Origin: Minicystis rosea
GTDB lineage: Bacteria > Myxococcota_A > Polyangia > Polyangiales > Polyangiaceae
Length of the DNA stretch: 64,000 nucleotides
Reading direction: 5' to 3'
Assembly: GCA_001931535.1 (NCBI GenBank)
Contig: CP016211.1
Span: 2,632,501-2,696,500, forward strand
How positions within the stretch are numbered: the stretch's first letter is position 1; each line of letters starts with the position of its first letter. A program made the position numbers and the translations under genes. Positions 1 to 12,203 of the stretch are shown one piece after another. The notes under the pieces were generated by a model. The model saw nothing but the letters and a program-made list of their open reading frames with translations. It did no database searches and was not told the DNA's origin.

Positions 1-281
1 AGCGTGAGCTTGCCGCCGTCCCACAGGGGATCCATGGCGCTCTTCATCTTCTGCGCGGCGTCGCCGACGAAGACGGAGGCGTAGTCGTCGGGCTTGGGGC
101 GGAGCGCCGTGGTGAGCGCGGCGTGATCGGCCCCCGGCTTGGTGAGCGCGCTCAACATCTCCTTCGCCCCGGCGGCGTTGCCCTGCGCATCGCCGCTGCT
201 CGCGCTGCCGCCGCTGCTGCCCTTCTTGCTGCAGCCGAAAAGGCACGCGGTTGCGATCATCAGTGCGTACACGCTCTTCAT
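1..281 (-). CDS. Lipoprotein, 3' part cut off by the window edge
   Basis: The visible N-terminal 93 codons run off the left edge. The protein starts MKSVYALMIATACLFGC, a lipoprotein signal peptide with lipobox LFGC (Cys17), followed by a Lys/Ser/Gly-rich linker and then ordinary soluble sequence. It should be exported and anchored by lipid at the membrane. The ATG at 279-281 has a strong ribosome-binding site (AGGAGG) about seven bases upstream, which fixes the start. No family was recognised in the visible part. It is divergent from the M23-like gene across an 800-bp gap. Confidence 0.75.
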   Translation of the reverse strand, partial: MKSVYALMIATACLFGCSKKGSSGGSASSGDAQGNAAGAKEMLSALTKPGADHAALTTALRPKPDDYASVFVGDAAQKMKSAMDPLWDGGKLT

Positions 282-1086
282 GGGGACCCTCCTGCACGCA
301 CCGCGTGCGGTACGGCTCGGCGGTATCCCAGCCCCAAGAGCGCGGCAAGCCCGCCGCGCGTGCGTGGTGATCCCGCCATCGTCGATCCGCCCCGGGCTCC
401 ATGATCATCGATCCTCGCGCGACGTCGATCCGCTCTGGATCAGGCTGCGTTCGCTGTCGATGCGCGCGATCGACGAGCACCTCTCGCGGCACCTGGTACG
501 TCCTCTCACCAGAGGGCGCGCGTCGCGATCGTGGTTCGCGAGTGCGTGCGTGATCCAGCGGGCTCGACCTCGCGAGGGGCTCGCCGGTCCTCGATGGGAG
601 ACCTGCGCGTGCCGATATAAATATCGTTAATTCGCGTCGCGGCGGAGCGAGCCGCAGCCTGCGTCGCCGAGAGAAGCGCCCATGAAACCATCGTCTCGTG
701 GCGCGTTGCGGTGTGCGAGCATGCTTATGAGAGCTCCTCTGTCAAGACGAGAGTGCCTGTCGCAGCTCCGGCGGGAGAGGGCATGACCACAGTCCGCGAC
801 GGAGGTGAATCCCAACGTTGCATTGCGCAAGTCGAGCGGAGGAGTCGAAGCCTCGTTCGAAGAGATCGTCTTTCGAGGCGCAAATCGCGCGTCGTGCGGC
901 ACATTTTGCGACTCGGGCTTCTCGCGACGGCGATATCGCGTTGCGGCAAATGGGTTTTGCGTCCAGGTCAGCATGGCATTCCGATGACGAGCGAGTCACG
1001 AAAGATGGCAGTGCGTAAACTGCGTCGACTTCGTGCTACACGGCTTGTGCCGCAGCACTGGCCGTTCCAACCACGCCAACCCATCG
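282..1086. other. Intergenic region between divergent genes
   Basis: About 800 bases between the divergent lipoprotein and M23-like genes. Open frames here have no homology-like features or good starts. The region is less GC-rich than its surroundings around 610-640, which suggests a promoter zone. It contains the palindrome listed at 613-626. No RNA gene was recognised. Confidence 0.5.
613..626. promoter_or_regulatory. AT-rich perfect palindrome, possible operator
   Basis: CGATAT-AA-ATATCG is a perfect 14-bp palindrome inside the most AT-rich stretch of the first kilobase. It lies between divergent genes, as an operator would. No regulator or target was identified, so the role is inferred only from position and symmetry. 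Confidence 0.3.
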
Positions 1087-2304
1087 ATGGACCCAATGGC
1101 CACCGCTGAGCCGCTCCTGCGCCCGCCGCCCCCCGTCAACGTGCCTTCCGCAGGCGGAGGCACCGTGGTGATTGGGCCTGCGCCCGCCGCTCATTTCTCG
1201 CCATCCCCTCATCCGGCTTCGCTGCCGAAGCACACGAAGCCGGCGCGGCTCGGGGCCTTGGTCCCTGCGGCGCCGACGGCCATCTTCGTCGCCTCGGGGG
1301 CGCCCTCGCAGATGCTTCTCGTGAAGGATGCGAGCACTCCGATTCTGCCGCCGAGCGTCATTCGCGGTGCACGGCTGGGGGAGGTCGAGCACATCGAGCT
1401 TGGTCCGCTCGAGTCTCCCGAGCCGCCTGCGCTCATCTTTCCGAGCGCCGTGGTCTCCCCGGCGGGGCCTGCATCCATTGCTTCCAAGCCTCCATCCGTC
1501 GCTTCCAAGCCGGCGGTGCGAAGCGCGTCGAGCGATGCCGCAGGGCTCCGCACGGGCAGCGACGGGCCGGAGGTGGAGCGGCTCCAACGTGCCCTCAACA
1601 GCGCTGGAGCCAAGCCGCCGTTGCGCGTCGACGGGCGCTTCGAGGCTGCGACCGATCGGGCTCTGCGAGCCTTTCAAGCTTCTCATCGGTTGCGCGCCGA
1701 TGGGATCGCCGGCCCGCGCACCTGGCGCGCGCTCGACAAAGGCACGACCGCACCGGCGTCGGCGGCATCCGCTCCATCCGTGCCGGAGGCGACCGAATCG
1801 GTCGCGCACAATGATGCGCGTTCACCGATCGAATCGGCGAACGACTGGTCTTTTCCCCTCGCGTTTCGCCCCTCGCCGGACTGGCACTCGGGCGCTCGCT
1901 ATTTCGGAGCGCGCCGCGACGGCGGAAAGCGCCGGCACGCAGGGTGTGATTTGCTCGGCCCGGTGGGCTCGCAGATCTACGCCATCGCCGATGGGACGCT
2001 GGTGCGGGGCCCCTATTACTTCTACAGCAACACCTATGCAATCGAGGTCCGCCACGGCCCCTACATCGTGCGTTATGGCGAGATCCTCGGTGGCAGCTAC
2101 GTCGGCGGACAGACGATCCGCAAGGGACAGCCGCTCTGCAAGATTGGCAGGCTGAGCTCCGGCAGCTCGATGCTCCATTTCGAGATGTATTCGAATGGCA
2201 AGTCGACGGCTTCGTTGACGGGGCCTGGGGCTTTCAAGAGGCGCGCCGATCTCATGGACCCGACGAAGCTGCTCGACGAATGGGTCCGGCGATTGCCCCG
2301 CTGA
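1087..2304 (+). CDS. Peptidoglycan-binding/M23-like protein, probable T6SS cargo
   Basis: About 405 residues from the ATG at 1087; an in-frame GTG at 1033 is possible, and neither has a clear ribosome-binding site. A proline/alanine-rich N-terminus (1-150) precedes a PG_binding_1 domain (about 155-220) and a LytM/M23 fold (about 262-400). The zinc ligands appear kept: H284 and D288 in RHAGCD, and H364 in MLHFEM. The two catalytic histidines of LytM-type enzymes appear replaced: E332 (in RYGE) and M362 (MLH instead of HxH). There is no signal peptide. The gene lies 78 bases upstream of an evolved vgrG, so delivery as a T6SS cargo or cell-wall-binding effector is likely. Catalysis is doubtful. 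Confidence 0.7.
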   Translation: MDPMATAEPLLRPPPPVNVPSAGGGTVVIGPAPAAHFSPSPHPASLPKHTKPARLGALVPAAPTAIFVASGAPSQMLLVKDASTPILPPSVIRGARLGEVEHIELGPLESPEPPALIFPSAVVSPAGPASIASKPPSVASKPAVRSASSDAAGLRTGSDGPEVERLQRALNSAGAKPPLRVDGRFEAATDRALRAFQASHRLRADGIAGPRTWRALDKGTTAPASAASAPSVPEATESVAHNDARSPIESANDWSFPLAFRPSPDWHSGARYFGARRDGGKRRHAGCDLLGPVGSQIYAIADGTLVRGPYYFYSNTYAIEVRHGPYIVRYGEILGGSYVGGQTIRKGQPLCKIGRLSSGSSMLHFEMYSNGKSTASLTGPGAFKRRADLMDPTKLLDEWVRRLPR

Positions 2305-2382
2305 AGGGGGCGCGTGGTTTGGCGCATCCGGTGTCGTGGAGCGGCGTGACTTCGATTCTCTACGTGATGAGAGAGACTTCCC

Positions 2383-5130
2383 ATGAGCAACGTGGCCGTG
2401 TCGTTTCAATCGGGGGTGGAGCTGTCGGTCGTGCGCTTTTCGGTGCAGGAGCACCTCTCGGCGGCCTTCCTCATCCAGATCGATGCGTTGGGTGAGCCCG
2501 ACATCGATCCTCGGGCCATCGTCGGCCGCGCGGCGTCGTTCGCCCTCCAAGGGGTCGGTGGCCGCCGCGCCTGGACGGGCGTTTGCACGCGCATCGCGCA
2601 GACCCAGCTCCACGGCGACACCGCATCGTACATGGTGACGCTGGCGCCGGCGCTCTGGCTGCTCTCGCGGCGCCGCAACTATCGTGTCTTTCAGCACCTG
2701 TCCGTGCCGGAGATCGCCACGAAACTGCTCGCCGATTGGGGGATTCAGCCTGTCTTGCGGCTGACGCAGGGTGATTATCCGAAGCTCGAATATCGCGTCC
2801 AATACGGGGAGTCCGATTACAACTTCCTGCGCCGGCAGCTCGCCGACGCGGGGATATCGTTCTTCTTCACGCTCGACGAGGACGCGGACACCAAGGCCGA
2901 GAAGACGCTCCTCGTGCTCACCGACGCGCCCCACCGTGGTGAGCCGCGGGCCGATGCGCTGCCGTTCGTCACCGACGCGGGCCTCTCCGAGCGCGGGCAG
3001 CAGGTGTCGCACGTGACCGTGGCGAGCGAGGTGCGGCCTGGGCGGGTGACGCTGCGCGATCACGACATGCGCCGGCCGACGTATGCGCTCCTCGGGCAGC
3101 ACGTGACGCGCGCCGAGCCCGAGTCGCTGCTCGAAGAGTACTCGTACGAGCCCGGCGCCGCCGCGGTGGCGGGCACCGCCGATGGCACCACGCCGGTCGG
3201 TGATCGCCCTGCGCCCTACCGTCACGTCGACGGGGCCGCGACGAGCCGCGCGCGCGTCGTCGGCGAGTCTCTTCGCGCCGGCGGGCTGACGGTGAGCCTC
3301 ACGACGTCGGTCGTCGATCTCGCGCCGGGCGCGGTGTTTCTCGTCACCGGCCATCCGCACCCGGCGATCGCCTCGGAGCGGGGGCTGCTCGTGCTCGAGT
3401 CGTCGATCGGCGGCGAAGCGCAGGGAGAGTGGTCGCGCTCGGTGGTGGCCGTGCCAGCGGGCGAGCCGTTTCGACCGCCCCAAGCGGTGTCTCCGCGGGC
3501 GCCCGATCACACCGACGACGCGGATGTCTTCGCCAGCTCGTTCGTGCCGCAGAAGCCGCGGGTCCACGGGATCGAGAGCGCCATCGTCGTCGGTCCTCAG
3601 GGCGAGGAGATCCACACGGACGAGCTCGGTCGGGTCCGCGTGCAGTTTCATTGGGATCGCGAGGGGCGCTTCGATCAGGCGAGCTCGTGCTGGGTGCGCG
3701 TGAGCCAGGCGTGGGCCGGCGCGGGGTTCGGCGCGACGTTCCTCCCGCGGATCGGGCACGAGGTGATGGTCGCGTTCATCGGCGGCGATCCCGATCTGCC
3801 CGTGGTCGTCGGGCGTGTTCACTCGACGACGATGCCCGCTCCGCATGCCCTGCCGGAGCACAAGACGCGATCGGGCCTGCGATCCAGCTCTTCGCCCGGC
3901 GGCGGTGGCTTCAACGAGATCATGTTCGACGACGCCAAGGGGCAGGAGGTCGTCTCGCTTCGGGCCGAGCGCGATTTGGCGGAGTCGGTGAACCACGATC
4001 GCAACACCCGCGTCGGGCGGATCGACACGACGATCGTGGGCGATACGTTGCGGCTCTTCATCGCCGACTCGCAGACGGGCATCGAGATGAAGCGCGGGCG
4101 CATCGCGCTCACCACCGGTGAGGCCACCATCATCCTCGAAGGTGGCGAGGTCTCCATCGTGGCGAAGGACGCCACGTCGGTGCACTCGGGGAACAACCTC
4201 GCGACGCCGGCTTGGAAGGGCGGCGCGACCGCGAAGGCGCCGCCCGCGCCGCCGACCGCGAAGCCAGCGCCGACGTCGCCCGGTCAACGGACGCCTGCGC
4301 CGCCGCGCCCGGCGACCGCGCCCGCCGGTCAGGCCGCGACCGCGCCGGCGCCTCGTCCACAAGCGCAGGCGCAGTCCGGCGAGCCGTGCGTGAAGCTCGG
4401 CAAGAACAAGAAGTTCAAGCCGGAGATCCTCGAGGCGAGCCAACGCACGGGCGTCCCGCCGCACGCCATCGCCTCCATGATCGACGCCGAGGCGGCGAAG
4501 AAGCCGAACGGCGAGTGGAACCCGGAGTCGAAGGCCACGACGTCGTCGGCGATGGGGCTGACGCAGTTCCTGAGCGGGACGTGGAAGCAGATGGCGCTCC
4601 GCCCGGGGACGCTGCTCCATCAGACCGCGCTCGATGCAGGCTACGTGCGGCCCGCGGGCAAGGGCTTCGAGGTGGCGCCCGGCAAGCTCGACGAGCTGCT
4701 CGCGCTGCGCAGCGATCCACGGCAATCGATCGTCGCGGGTGCGGAGTACGCGAAGGGGAACCTCGACGATCTGGCCAAGGCTGGTCTCGTCACGAACGCG
4801 ACGACGGCCGACGAGAAGGCGCGGCTCGCGTACCTCGCGCATCACGAGGGCTCCGCGGGCGCGAAGGACTTCCTGCGCGGGACGCTCTCCGAGGAGCGCG
4901 CCGCGCAGCTGCTCCGGACCAACGCCGGCGCGAAGAAGGCCGACGAGCTCATCGCCGAGAACGGGAGCGCGAAGGCCGCCTACCAGAAGTGGCTCAACGG
5001 CTACATGGACAAGAAGATCGTGCCCTCGCGCTACCGCTGCTGCGACGAGCGCGTCGACGGCGACGAGGTGCCTGCGAACGGTGCGGCCGCGACGAAGGGT
5101 GCGGCTGCGACGAACGGAGCGGCGCATTGA
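2383..5130 (+). CDS. vgrG: Evolved VgrG (TssI) spike with C-terminal lytic transglycosylase domain
   Basis: 915 residues. The N-terminal two thirds is a VgrG trimeric spike: a gp27-like part (1-400), a gp5 OB-fold around residues 405-490 (ELGRVRVQFHWD) and the following FDDAKGQE repeat segment (from about 510). An Ala/Pro-rich linker (about 610-665) joins a lysozyme-like SLT domain (about 667-885) with the probable catalytic glutamate E703 in MIDAEAAK, and the family motifs MGLTQFLSGTW and YLAHHEGSAG. The protein should form the T6SS tip and carry a peptidoglycan-cutting domain into the target periplasm. The ATG at 2383 follows a GAGAGA element. No T6SS structural genes (TssB/C, ClpV) are in the window, so this is an orphan vgrG island. 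Confidence 0.9.
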   Translation: MSNVAVSFQSGVELSVVRFSVQEHLSAAFLIQIDALGEPDIDPRAIVGRAASFALQGVGGRRAWTGVCTRIAQTQLHGDTASYMVTLAPALWLLSRRRNYRVFQHLSVPEIATKLLADWGIQPVLRLTQGDYPKLEYRVQYGESDYNFLRRQLADAGISFFFTLDEDADTKAEKTLLVLTDAPHRGEPRADALPFVTDAGLSERGQQVSHVTVASEVRPGRVTLRDHDMRRPTYALLGQHVTRAEPESLLEEYSYEPGAAAVAGTADGTTPVGDRPAPYRHVDGAATSRARVVGESLRAGGLTVSLTTSVVDLAPGAVFLVTGHPHPAIASERGLLVLESSIGGEAQGEWSRSVVAVPAGEPFRPPQAVSPRAPDHTDDADVFASSFVPQKPRVHGIESAIVVGPQGEEIHTDELGRVRVQFHWDREGRFDQASSCWVRVSQAWAGAGFGATFLPRIGHEVMVAFIGGDPDLPVVVGRVHSTTMPAPHALPEHKTRSGLRSSSSPGGGGFNEIMFDDAKGQEVVSLRAERDLAESVNHDRNTRVGRIDTTIVGDTLRLFIADSQTGIEMKRGRIALTTGEATIILEGGEVSIVAKDATSVHSGNNLATPAWKGGATAKAPPAPPTAKPAPTSPGQRTPAPPRPATAPAGQAATAPAPRPQAQAQSGEPCVKLGKNKKFKPEILEASQRTGVPPHAIASMIDAEAAKKPNGEWNPESKATTSSAMGLTQFLSGTWKQMALRPGTLLHQTALDAGYVRPAGKGFEVAPGKLDELLALRSDPRQSIVAGAEYAKGNLDDLAKAGLVTNATTADEKARLAYLAHHEGSAGAKDFLRGTLSEERAAQLLRTNAGAKKADELIAENGSAKAAYQKWLNGYMDKKIVPSRYRCCDERVDGDEVPANGAAATKGAAATNGAAH

Positions 5131-5226
5131 GCGACGAGCGCCGCTGCGAAGCGCGAGGCGCTTCGTGTGGTCGGGCTTGGCGAGCGGTCATCCGATGAAG
5201 TCGATCACGGTTCGAGAGGTGATGTT

Positions 5227-6423
5227 TTGACCCATCGAGGAATCAGGCCCGACGCGCATGGTTGGCCGCAGACGACGATCCAGCACGAGCCGGACGACGG
5301 CGTGGATGTGGAGTCGATGACCCAAGCTATCCGGCTCGGTGATCGGGCCGGCGCGAGTCGTATGCCCGCGCTGCCGTTCGTGCAGCAGCCCATGCCGCCG
5401 GCCGCGCCGGCGTATGGCACGCACGCAACGCCCTGGCCTCCCGCCGCGCAGCCCGCGCTTCCGCCGCCTCAGGTGCCGCCCGTGCTTCCGCCCCCGGCTC
5501 CGCCGCCGTCCGTGCGCCCGCCGCCGCCGCCCGCGATGGCGCAGTCGACCGTGATGGCGCCGCCCGTGATGGCGCCGCCCCCGGCGACGTTCGGCCAGCA
5601 GCTCGCGCAGCGACAGTGGTCTTCGAGCGATGCACATTCGCAATCGGTTCCCGCGCCCGTCGAGACACCGGCGCCGCGGGCTGCGACGCGCAGCAGAGGG
5701 CGCGCGCTGGAGCTCCTCTGGTGCGCCGACGACGCGCTTTCGCGGGCGCGCGAGGCGCCGCTCGTCGCCGAGGTCTTCAGTACCGATGCGCAGGCGGAGG
5801 GCCAGGCTGCGCTGCGCGCGGTTCATCGCGGGCTCGCGCGTCTCTCGCCGATCGACGATCTCGCGCTGGCGCTCTGGGATGCGGTCGACGACGACGGCGC
5901 GCTGACCCCGCCGATCGTCGCCGTCACCGGAGAGATCGAGCTCTGCTTCGACGACGCGGAGCTGGCGCGCACGCTCGCGGCCGTGGCGCGTCCGTTCGCG
6001 GAAGGAGACGGCGCGCTGGAGGAACGGATCGCCGCCGTCACGAGCGTCGCGGATCAGCTCCCCGATGCTTCGGATCTGATCACGCGCGCGTTGGACTCGC
6101 TGCGAAGCGCGTGGGAGGAGCACGAGATCGCGCCGCCGATGGAGGAGCTCGAGGCGAACGCGAGGCGCATCCTCCTCAAGAAGCGAAAGCTTCGGACGCT
6201 CTCGATCTTCGAGGCCGTTCACCTGGTCGCGCAGCTTCGCACGAGCGCGCATGCGGGCCCCGTGCCGGTGTACCTCCCCGAAGGCGCGCTCGGCCGGCTG
6301 CCTCTGGAGAGCCGCTTCGACGTGCAGCTCCTCGCCGAGGTTCATCCACGGCAAATCGAGGACGAGCCCTGCTCGCTCGTCCTCGCGGTGCTCGCCGTCG
6401 GCCGCGTGCTGCGCGGTGCCTGA
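5227..6423 (+). CDS. Proline-rich T6SS accessory protein resembling DUF2169 C-terminal region
   Basis: About 398 residues, no signal peptide. A Pro/Ala/Met-rich stretch (about 40-130) precedes an alpha/beta C-terminal half (about 155-395) with the segments TGEIELCFDDAEL, LEANARRILLKKRKL and VPVYLPEGALGRLPL. From memory these resemble the C-terminal extension found on DUF2169 proteins of myxobacterial T6SS effector loci. The gene lies 96 bases after vgrG on the same strand and may act as an adaptor, chaperone or immunity factor for the spike cargo. The start is uncertain. TTG at 5227 has GAGAGG seven bases upstream. GTG 5167 and ATG 5317 are alternatives. Confidence 0.6.
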   Translation: MTHRGIRPDAHGWPQTTIQHEPDDGVDVESMTQAIRLGDRAGASRMPALPFVQQPMPPAAPAYGTHATPWPPAAQPALPPPQVPPVLPPPAPPPSVRPPPPPAMAQSTVMAPPVMAPPPATFGQQLAQRQWSSSDAHSQSVPAPVETPAPRAATRSRGRALELLWCADDALSRAREAPLVAEVFSTDAQAEGQAALRAVHRGLARLSPIDDLALALWDAVDDDGALTPPIVAVTGEIELCFDDAELARTLAAVARPFAEGDGALEERIAAVTSVADQLPDASDLITRALDSLRSAWEEHEIAPPMEELEANARRILLKKRKLRTLSIFEAVHLVAQLRTSAHAGPVPVYLPEGALGRLPLESRFDVQLLAEVHPRQIEDEPCSLVLAVLAVGRVLRGA

Positions 6424-6906
6424 CGGTGCTCTTCAGCGCTGCGCGAGGATCGCGCGACGTGATCGCGCCGCCGCGATTCGCCCCTCGACCGTCGCCGTCG
6501 TGACGGTCGAGGCGTGAGGCGTGCAAGACTGCTCGATGAATCCTGCCGGGTCAGAGCCCATCACCGCTCTACCTGCACCCGGTGCTGTCGTCGGCGCGCG
6601 AGAGATCGCAGCGCTCGATGCAGCCCGCCGCGTCGGTGAGGACGAGCACTTGCTCGTACACGGCGCCCGAGACGCGCTCGTCGATGGTGTACGGGTGGGT
6701 CGACGGCTGGATGCGCTTTCGTTGGCATACCAAGGTTGTCAGACCAAGACAGCGCCGTCCGGGCGACGGCTCGCGGCGCATGGTTCGGGGCGATCCCGGC
6801 ATTGACCAGGAGCAGCGCAGGCCTCATGCGTCGCGCGGGCCAAGGTGACGTGTCGGCCTCGCCGCTCACGGCGACCGAGCCACGCCGTTCGCGCTGACGA
6901 GGCCTG
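6424..6906. other. Intergenic region, no gene recognised
   Basis: About 480 bases between the T6SS module and malQ. A minus-strand frame around 6569-6802 has a stretch with protein-like composition but no family match and no ribosome-binding site. It could be a decayed gene fragment. No hairpin terminator or RNA gene was seen. Confidence 0.4.
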
Positions 6907-8532
6907 ATGAACGATCGGTCGAGACCGTCCCCCCGCTGTCCTCCCGCGCTCGGCGAGCGAACGAGCGGCGTGCTTCTTCATCCGACGAGCCTGCCCGGCG
7001 GGCATGGCATCGGCGATCTCGGCTTTGCTGCGCGGCGATTTGTCGACTTCCTCGCAGCGGGCGGGCAGCGATGGTGGCAGATGCTGCCCGTCGGGCCGAC
7101 GGGCTACGGAGACTCTCCGTACAGTGCCGAGTCCGCCTTCGCCGGCAACCCGATGCTCATCGATCTCGGCGCGCTCGCGGCCGATGGTCTGCTCGTCGCG
7201 ACCGACCTCGACGGCGTGCCGCCGGAGGGACGGATCGATCACGGCGCCGCCTGGGCCTTCAAGGCGCCCCGTCTCCGCAGCGCCGCCGAGGCGTTCGCGG
7301 CTCGGCTCGCCGCGCGGCCCGACGATCGCGCGCGCTTCGTCGCGTTCGGCGAAGCGAACCGCCGCTGGCTCGACGACTTCGCGCTCTACACCGCGATCAA
7401 GCGGGCCGAGGGCGGCGCGCCGTGGTCGTCGTGGAGCTCGGGCGTCGCGCTGCGCGAGCCCAACGCGATCGCGTCCGCGCAGCGCGCGCTCGCCTCCGAC
7501 ATCGCTGCCATTCGCTTCGAGCAGTTCGTCTTCGCCGAGCAGTTCGCCGCGCTCCGCGCCTACGCCGCAGAGCGCGGCGTGGGCCTCATCGGCGACGTCC
7601 CGATCTTCGTCGCCCACGACAGCGCCGACGTCTGGCAGCACCGCGACCTCTTCCGCCTCGACGCGCGTGGCCGTCCCGAGGTCGTGGCCGGTGTCCCGCC
7701 CGACTACTTCAGCCGCACCGGGCAGCGCTGGGGAAACCCCGTGTACCGATGGGATGTCATCGCCGGCGACGGATACCGCTTCTGGATCGATCGACTCCGC
7801 GCCGCGCTCGCTCGCTTCGACGTGGTGCGCCTCGATCATTTCATCGGCTTCACGCGTGCGTGGGAAATCCCCGCCGACGAGCCGACGGCGGAGATTGGTT
7901 GCTGGTCTCCCGGTCCCGGCGAGCGCCTCTTCATCGCCGTGCGTGACGCGCTGGGCGGCGCGCTCCCGCTCATCGCCGAGGATCTCGGCGCCGTCACGCC
8001 CGAGGTCATCGCGCTGCGCGAGCGGCTCGGTTTGCCGGGCATGCGCATCCTCCAGTTCGCGTTCGGTGACGATCCCGCGGCGCCGACGTTCCTCCCGCAC
8101 GCGTACGAGCGCCGCACGGTCGCGTACACCGGCACGCACGACAACGACACCGCGCGTGGCTGGTTCGACGATCGCGGCGGCGGTGCGGGCACGCGCACGC
8201 CGGAGCAAACCGCGCGCGAGCGCGAGGTGGCCATGCGCTACCTCGCGAGCGACGGCCGCGCGATCCATTGGGACATGATTCGCGCGGTGTCGGCGTCGGT
8301 GGCGGACACGGCCATCGTGCCGATGCAGGACCTTCTCGGCCTCGGATCCGAGGCGCGCATGAACCGTCCGGGGATCGCCGAGGGCAACTGGGCGTGGCGC
8401 TTCCGAGCCGGCGACCTCACGCGTGCGCTGGCCGAGCGGATGGCGCGGACGGCGCGCCTCTACGGGCGCACGCCCGAAGACCCGAGGGATCTGGGAGCGC
8501 CGGCGTCGCTCGGCGATTTCGGGGAGGGGTAG
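6907..8532 (+). CDS. malQ: 4-alpha-glucanotransferase (amylomaltase), GH77
   Basis: 541 residues, the usual size of bacterial amylomaltases. It transfers alpha-1,4-glucan segments between maltooligosaccharides in the cytoplasm (glycogen/maltose metabolism). Family signatures are clear: LLHPTSLPGGHGIGDLG near the N-terminus, WWQMLPVGPTGYGDSPY, the nucleophile D310 in VRLDHFIGF, the acid/base E358 in IAEDLG and the third carboxylate D412 in GTHDND. The spacing of the three acids fits GH77. The stop codon lies two bases before the treS start, so the two genes form one operon. malQ can make maltose for the downstream trehalose synthase. Confidence 0.95.
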   Translation: MNDRSRPSPRCPPALGERTSGVLLHPTSLPGGHGIGDLGFAARRFVDFLAAGGQRWWQMLPVGPTGYGDSPYSAESAFAGNPMLIDLGALAADGLLVATDLDGVPPEGRIDHGAAWAFKAPRLRSAAEAFAARLAARPDDRARFVAFGEANRRWLDDFALYTAIKRAEGGAPWSSWSSGVALREPNAIASAQRALASDIAAIRFEQFVFAEQFAALRAYAAERGVGLIGDVPIFVAHDSADVWQHRDLFRLDARGRPEVVAGVPPDYFSRTGQRWGNPVYRWDVIAGDGYRFWIDRLRAALARFDVVRLDHFIGFTRAWEIPADEPTAEIGCWSPGPGERLFIAVRDALGGALPLIAEDLGAVTPEVIALRERLGLPGMRILQFAFGDDPAAPTFLPHAYERRTVAYTGTHDNDTARGWFDDRGGGAGTRTPEQTAREREVAMRYLASDGRAIHWDMIRAVSASVADTAIVPMQDLLGLGSEARMNRPGIAEGNWAWRFRAGDLTRALAERMARTARLYGRTPEDPRDLGAPASLGDFGEG

Positions 8533-8534
8533 GG

Positions 8535-11861
<3,327 letters not shown>

Positions 11862-11863
11862 TC

Positions 11864-11908
11864 GCGGCAAACGGCCCTTGCCGGCGCCGGCTCAGCGCGC
11901 TTTGCCGC
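11864..11908. terminator. Inverted repeat just after treS, possible terminator
   Basis: GCGGCAAA (11864-11871) and TTTGCCGC (11901-11908) are perfect 8-bp arms flanking a GC-rich interior that itself contains GCCGGCGCCGGC. It begins three bases after the treS stop. There is no U-tract, so it is a structural rather than a canonical intrinsic terminator. Confidence 0.4.
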
Positions 11909-12123
11909 ACACGAGGACCCGAGTCGCGAGACACGATATCGGCCCCCCGCCCGACACCTTGTACTGCGCTGCAACGTCAGGCACGCATGGGACATCGCTC
12001 TCCTGGTCTCGCCGGTGTCCAGGTGCGATTCTCCATGAAGGGTTCCCAAGGTGCGATTCTCCATCGCATCGATTCCGCCTCCGACGCATCACGCGCGCAT
12101 CGCGGCTCAGGAATACCCCTTCG

Positions 12124-12142
12124 CAAATATACTCCGTATTTG
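12124..12142. promoter_or_regulatory. Inverted repeat upstream of the sensor kinase, possible operator
   Basis: CAAATA-7 bases-TATTTG is a perfect 6-bp inverted repeat in an AT-rich stretch 62 bases upstream of the kinase start. In such GC-rich DNA this patch stands out as a likely promoter/operator. The cognate regulator is unknown. Confidence 0.35.
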
Positions 12143-12203
12143 GGCGAAATATCGACTTACGGTACTTGTCTGTCCGCTGAGTCCGTGTGTTCATTTCCGG
12201 ACC

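Larger units (their letters stand above)
11862..12203. other. Intergenic region and promoter zone of the histidine kinase
   Basis: About 340 bases. It holds the hairpin at 11864-11908, a short direct repeat of GGTGCGATTCTCCAT (around 12022 and 12050) and an AT-rich patch at 12120-12175 containing an inverted repeat. It probably carries the promoter of the sensor kinase gene. No coding gene is supported. Confidence 0.45.

Noticed and set aside
1822..5127. Very long minus-strand open frame (about 1100 codons) opposite vgrG
   Set aside because: Arg/His-rich composition typical of an antisense frame in GC-rich coding DNA, no family features, and it overlaps well-supported genes on the other strand.
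6569..6802. Minus-strand frame in the gap before malQ with partly protein-like sequence
   Set aside because: No ribosome-binding site or family match; at best a decayed fragment.
8268..8534. In-frame upstream extension of the treS fusion
   Set aside because: It overlaps malQ and the ATG at 8535 has a strong ribosome-binding site directly after the malQ stop.
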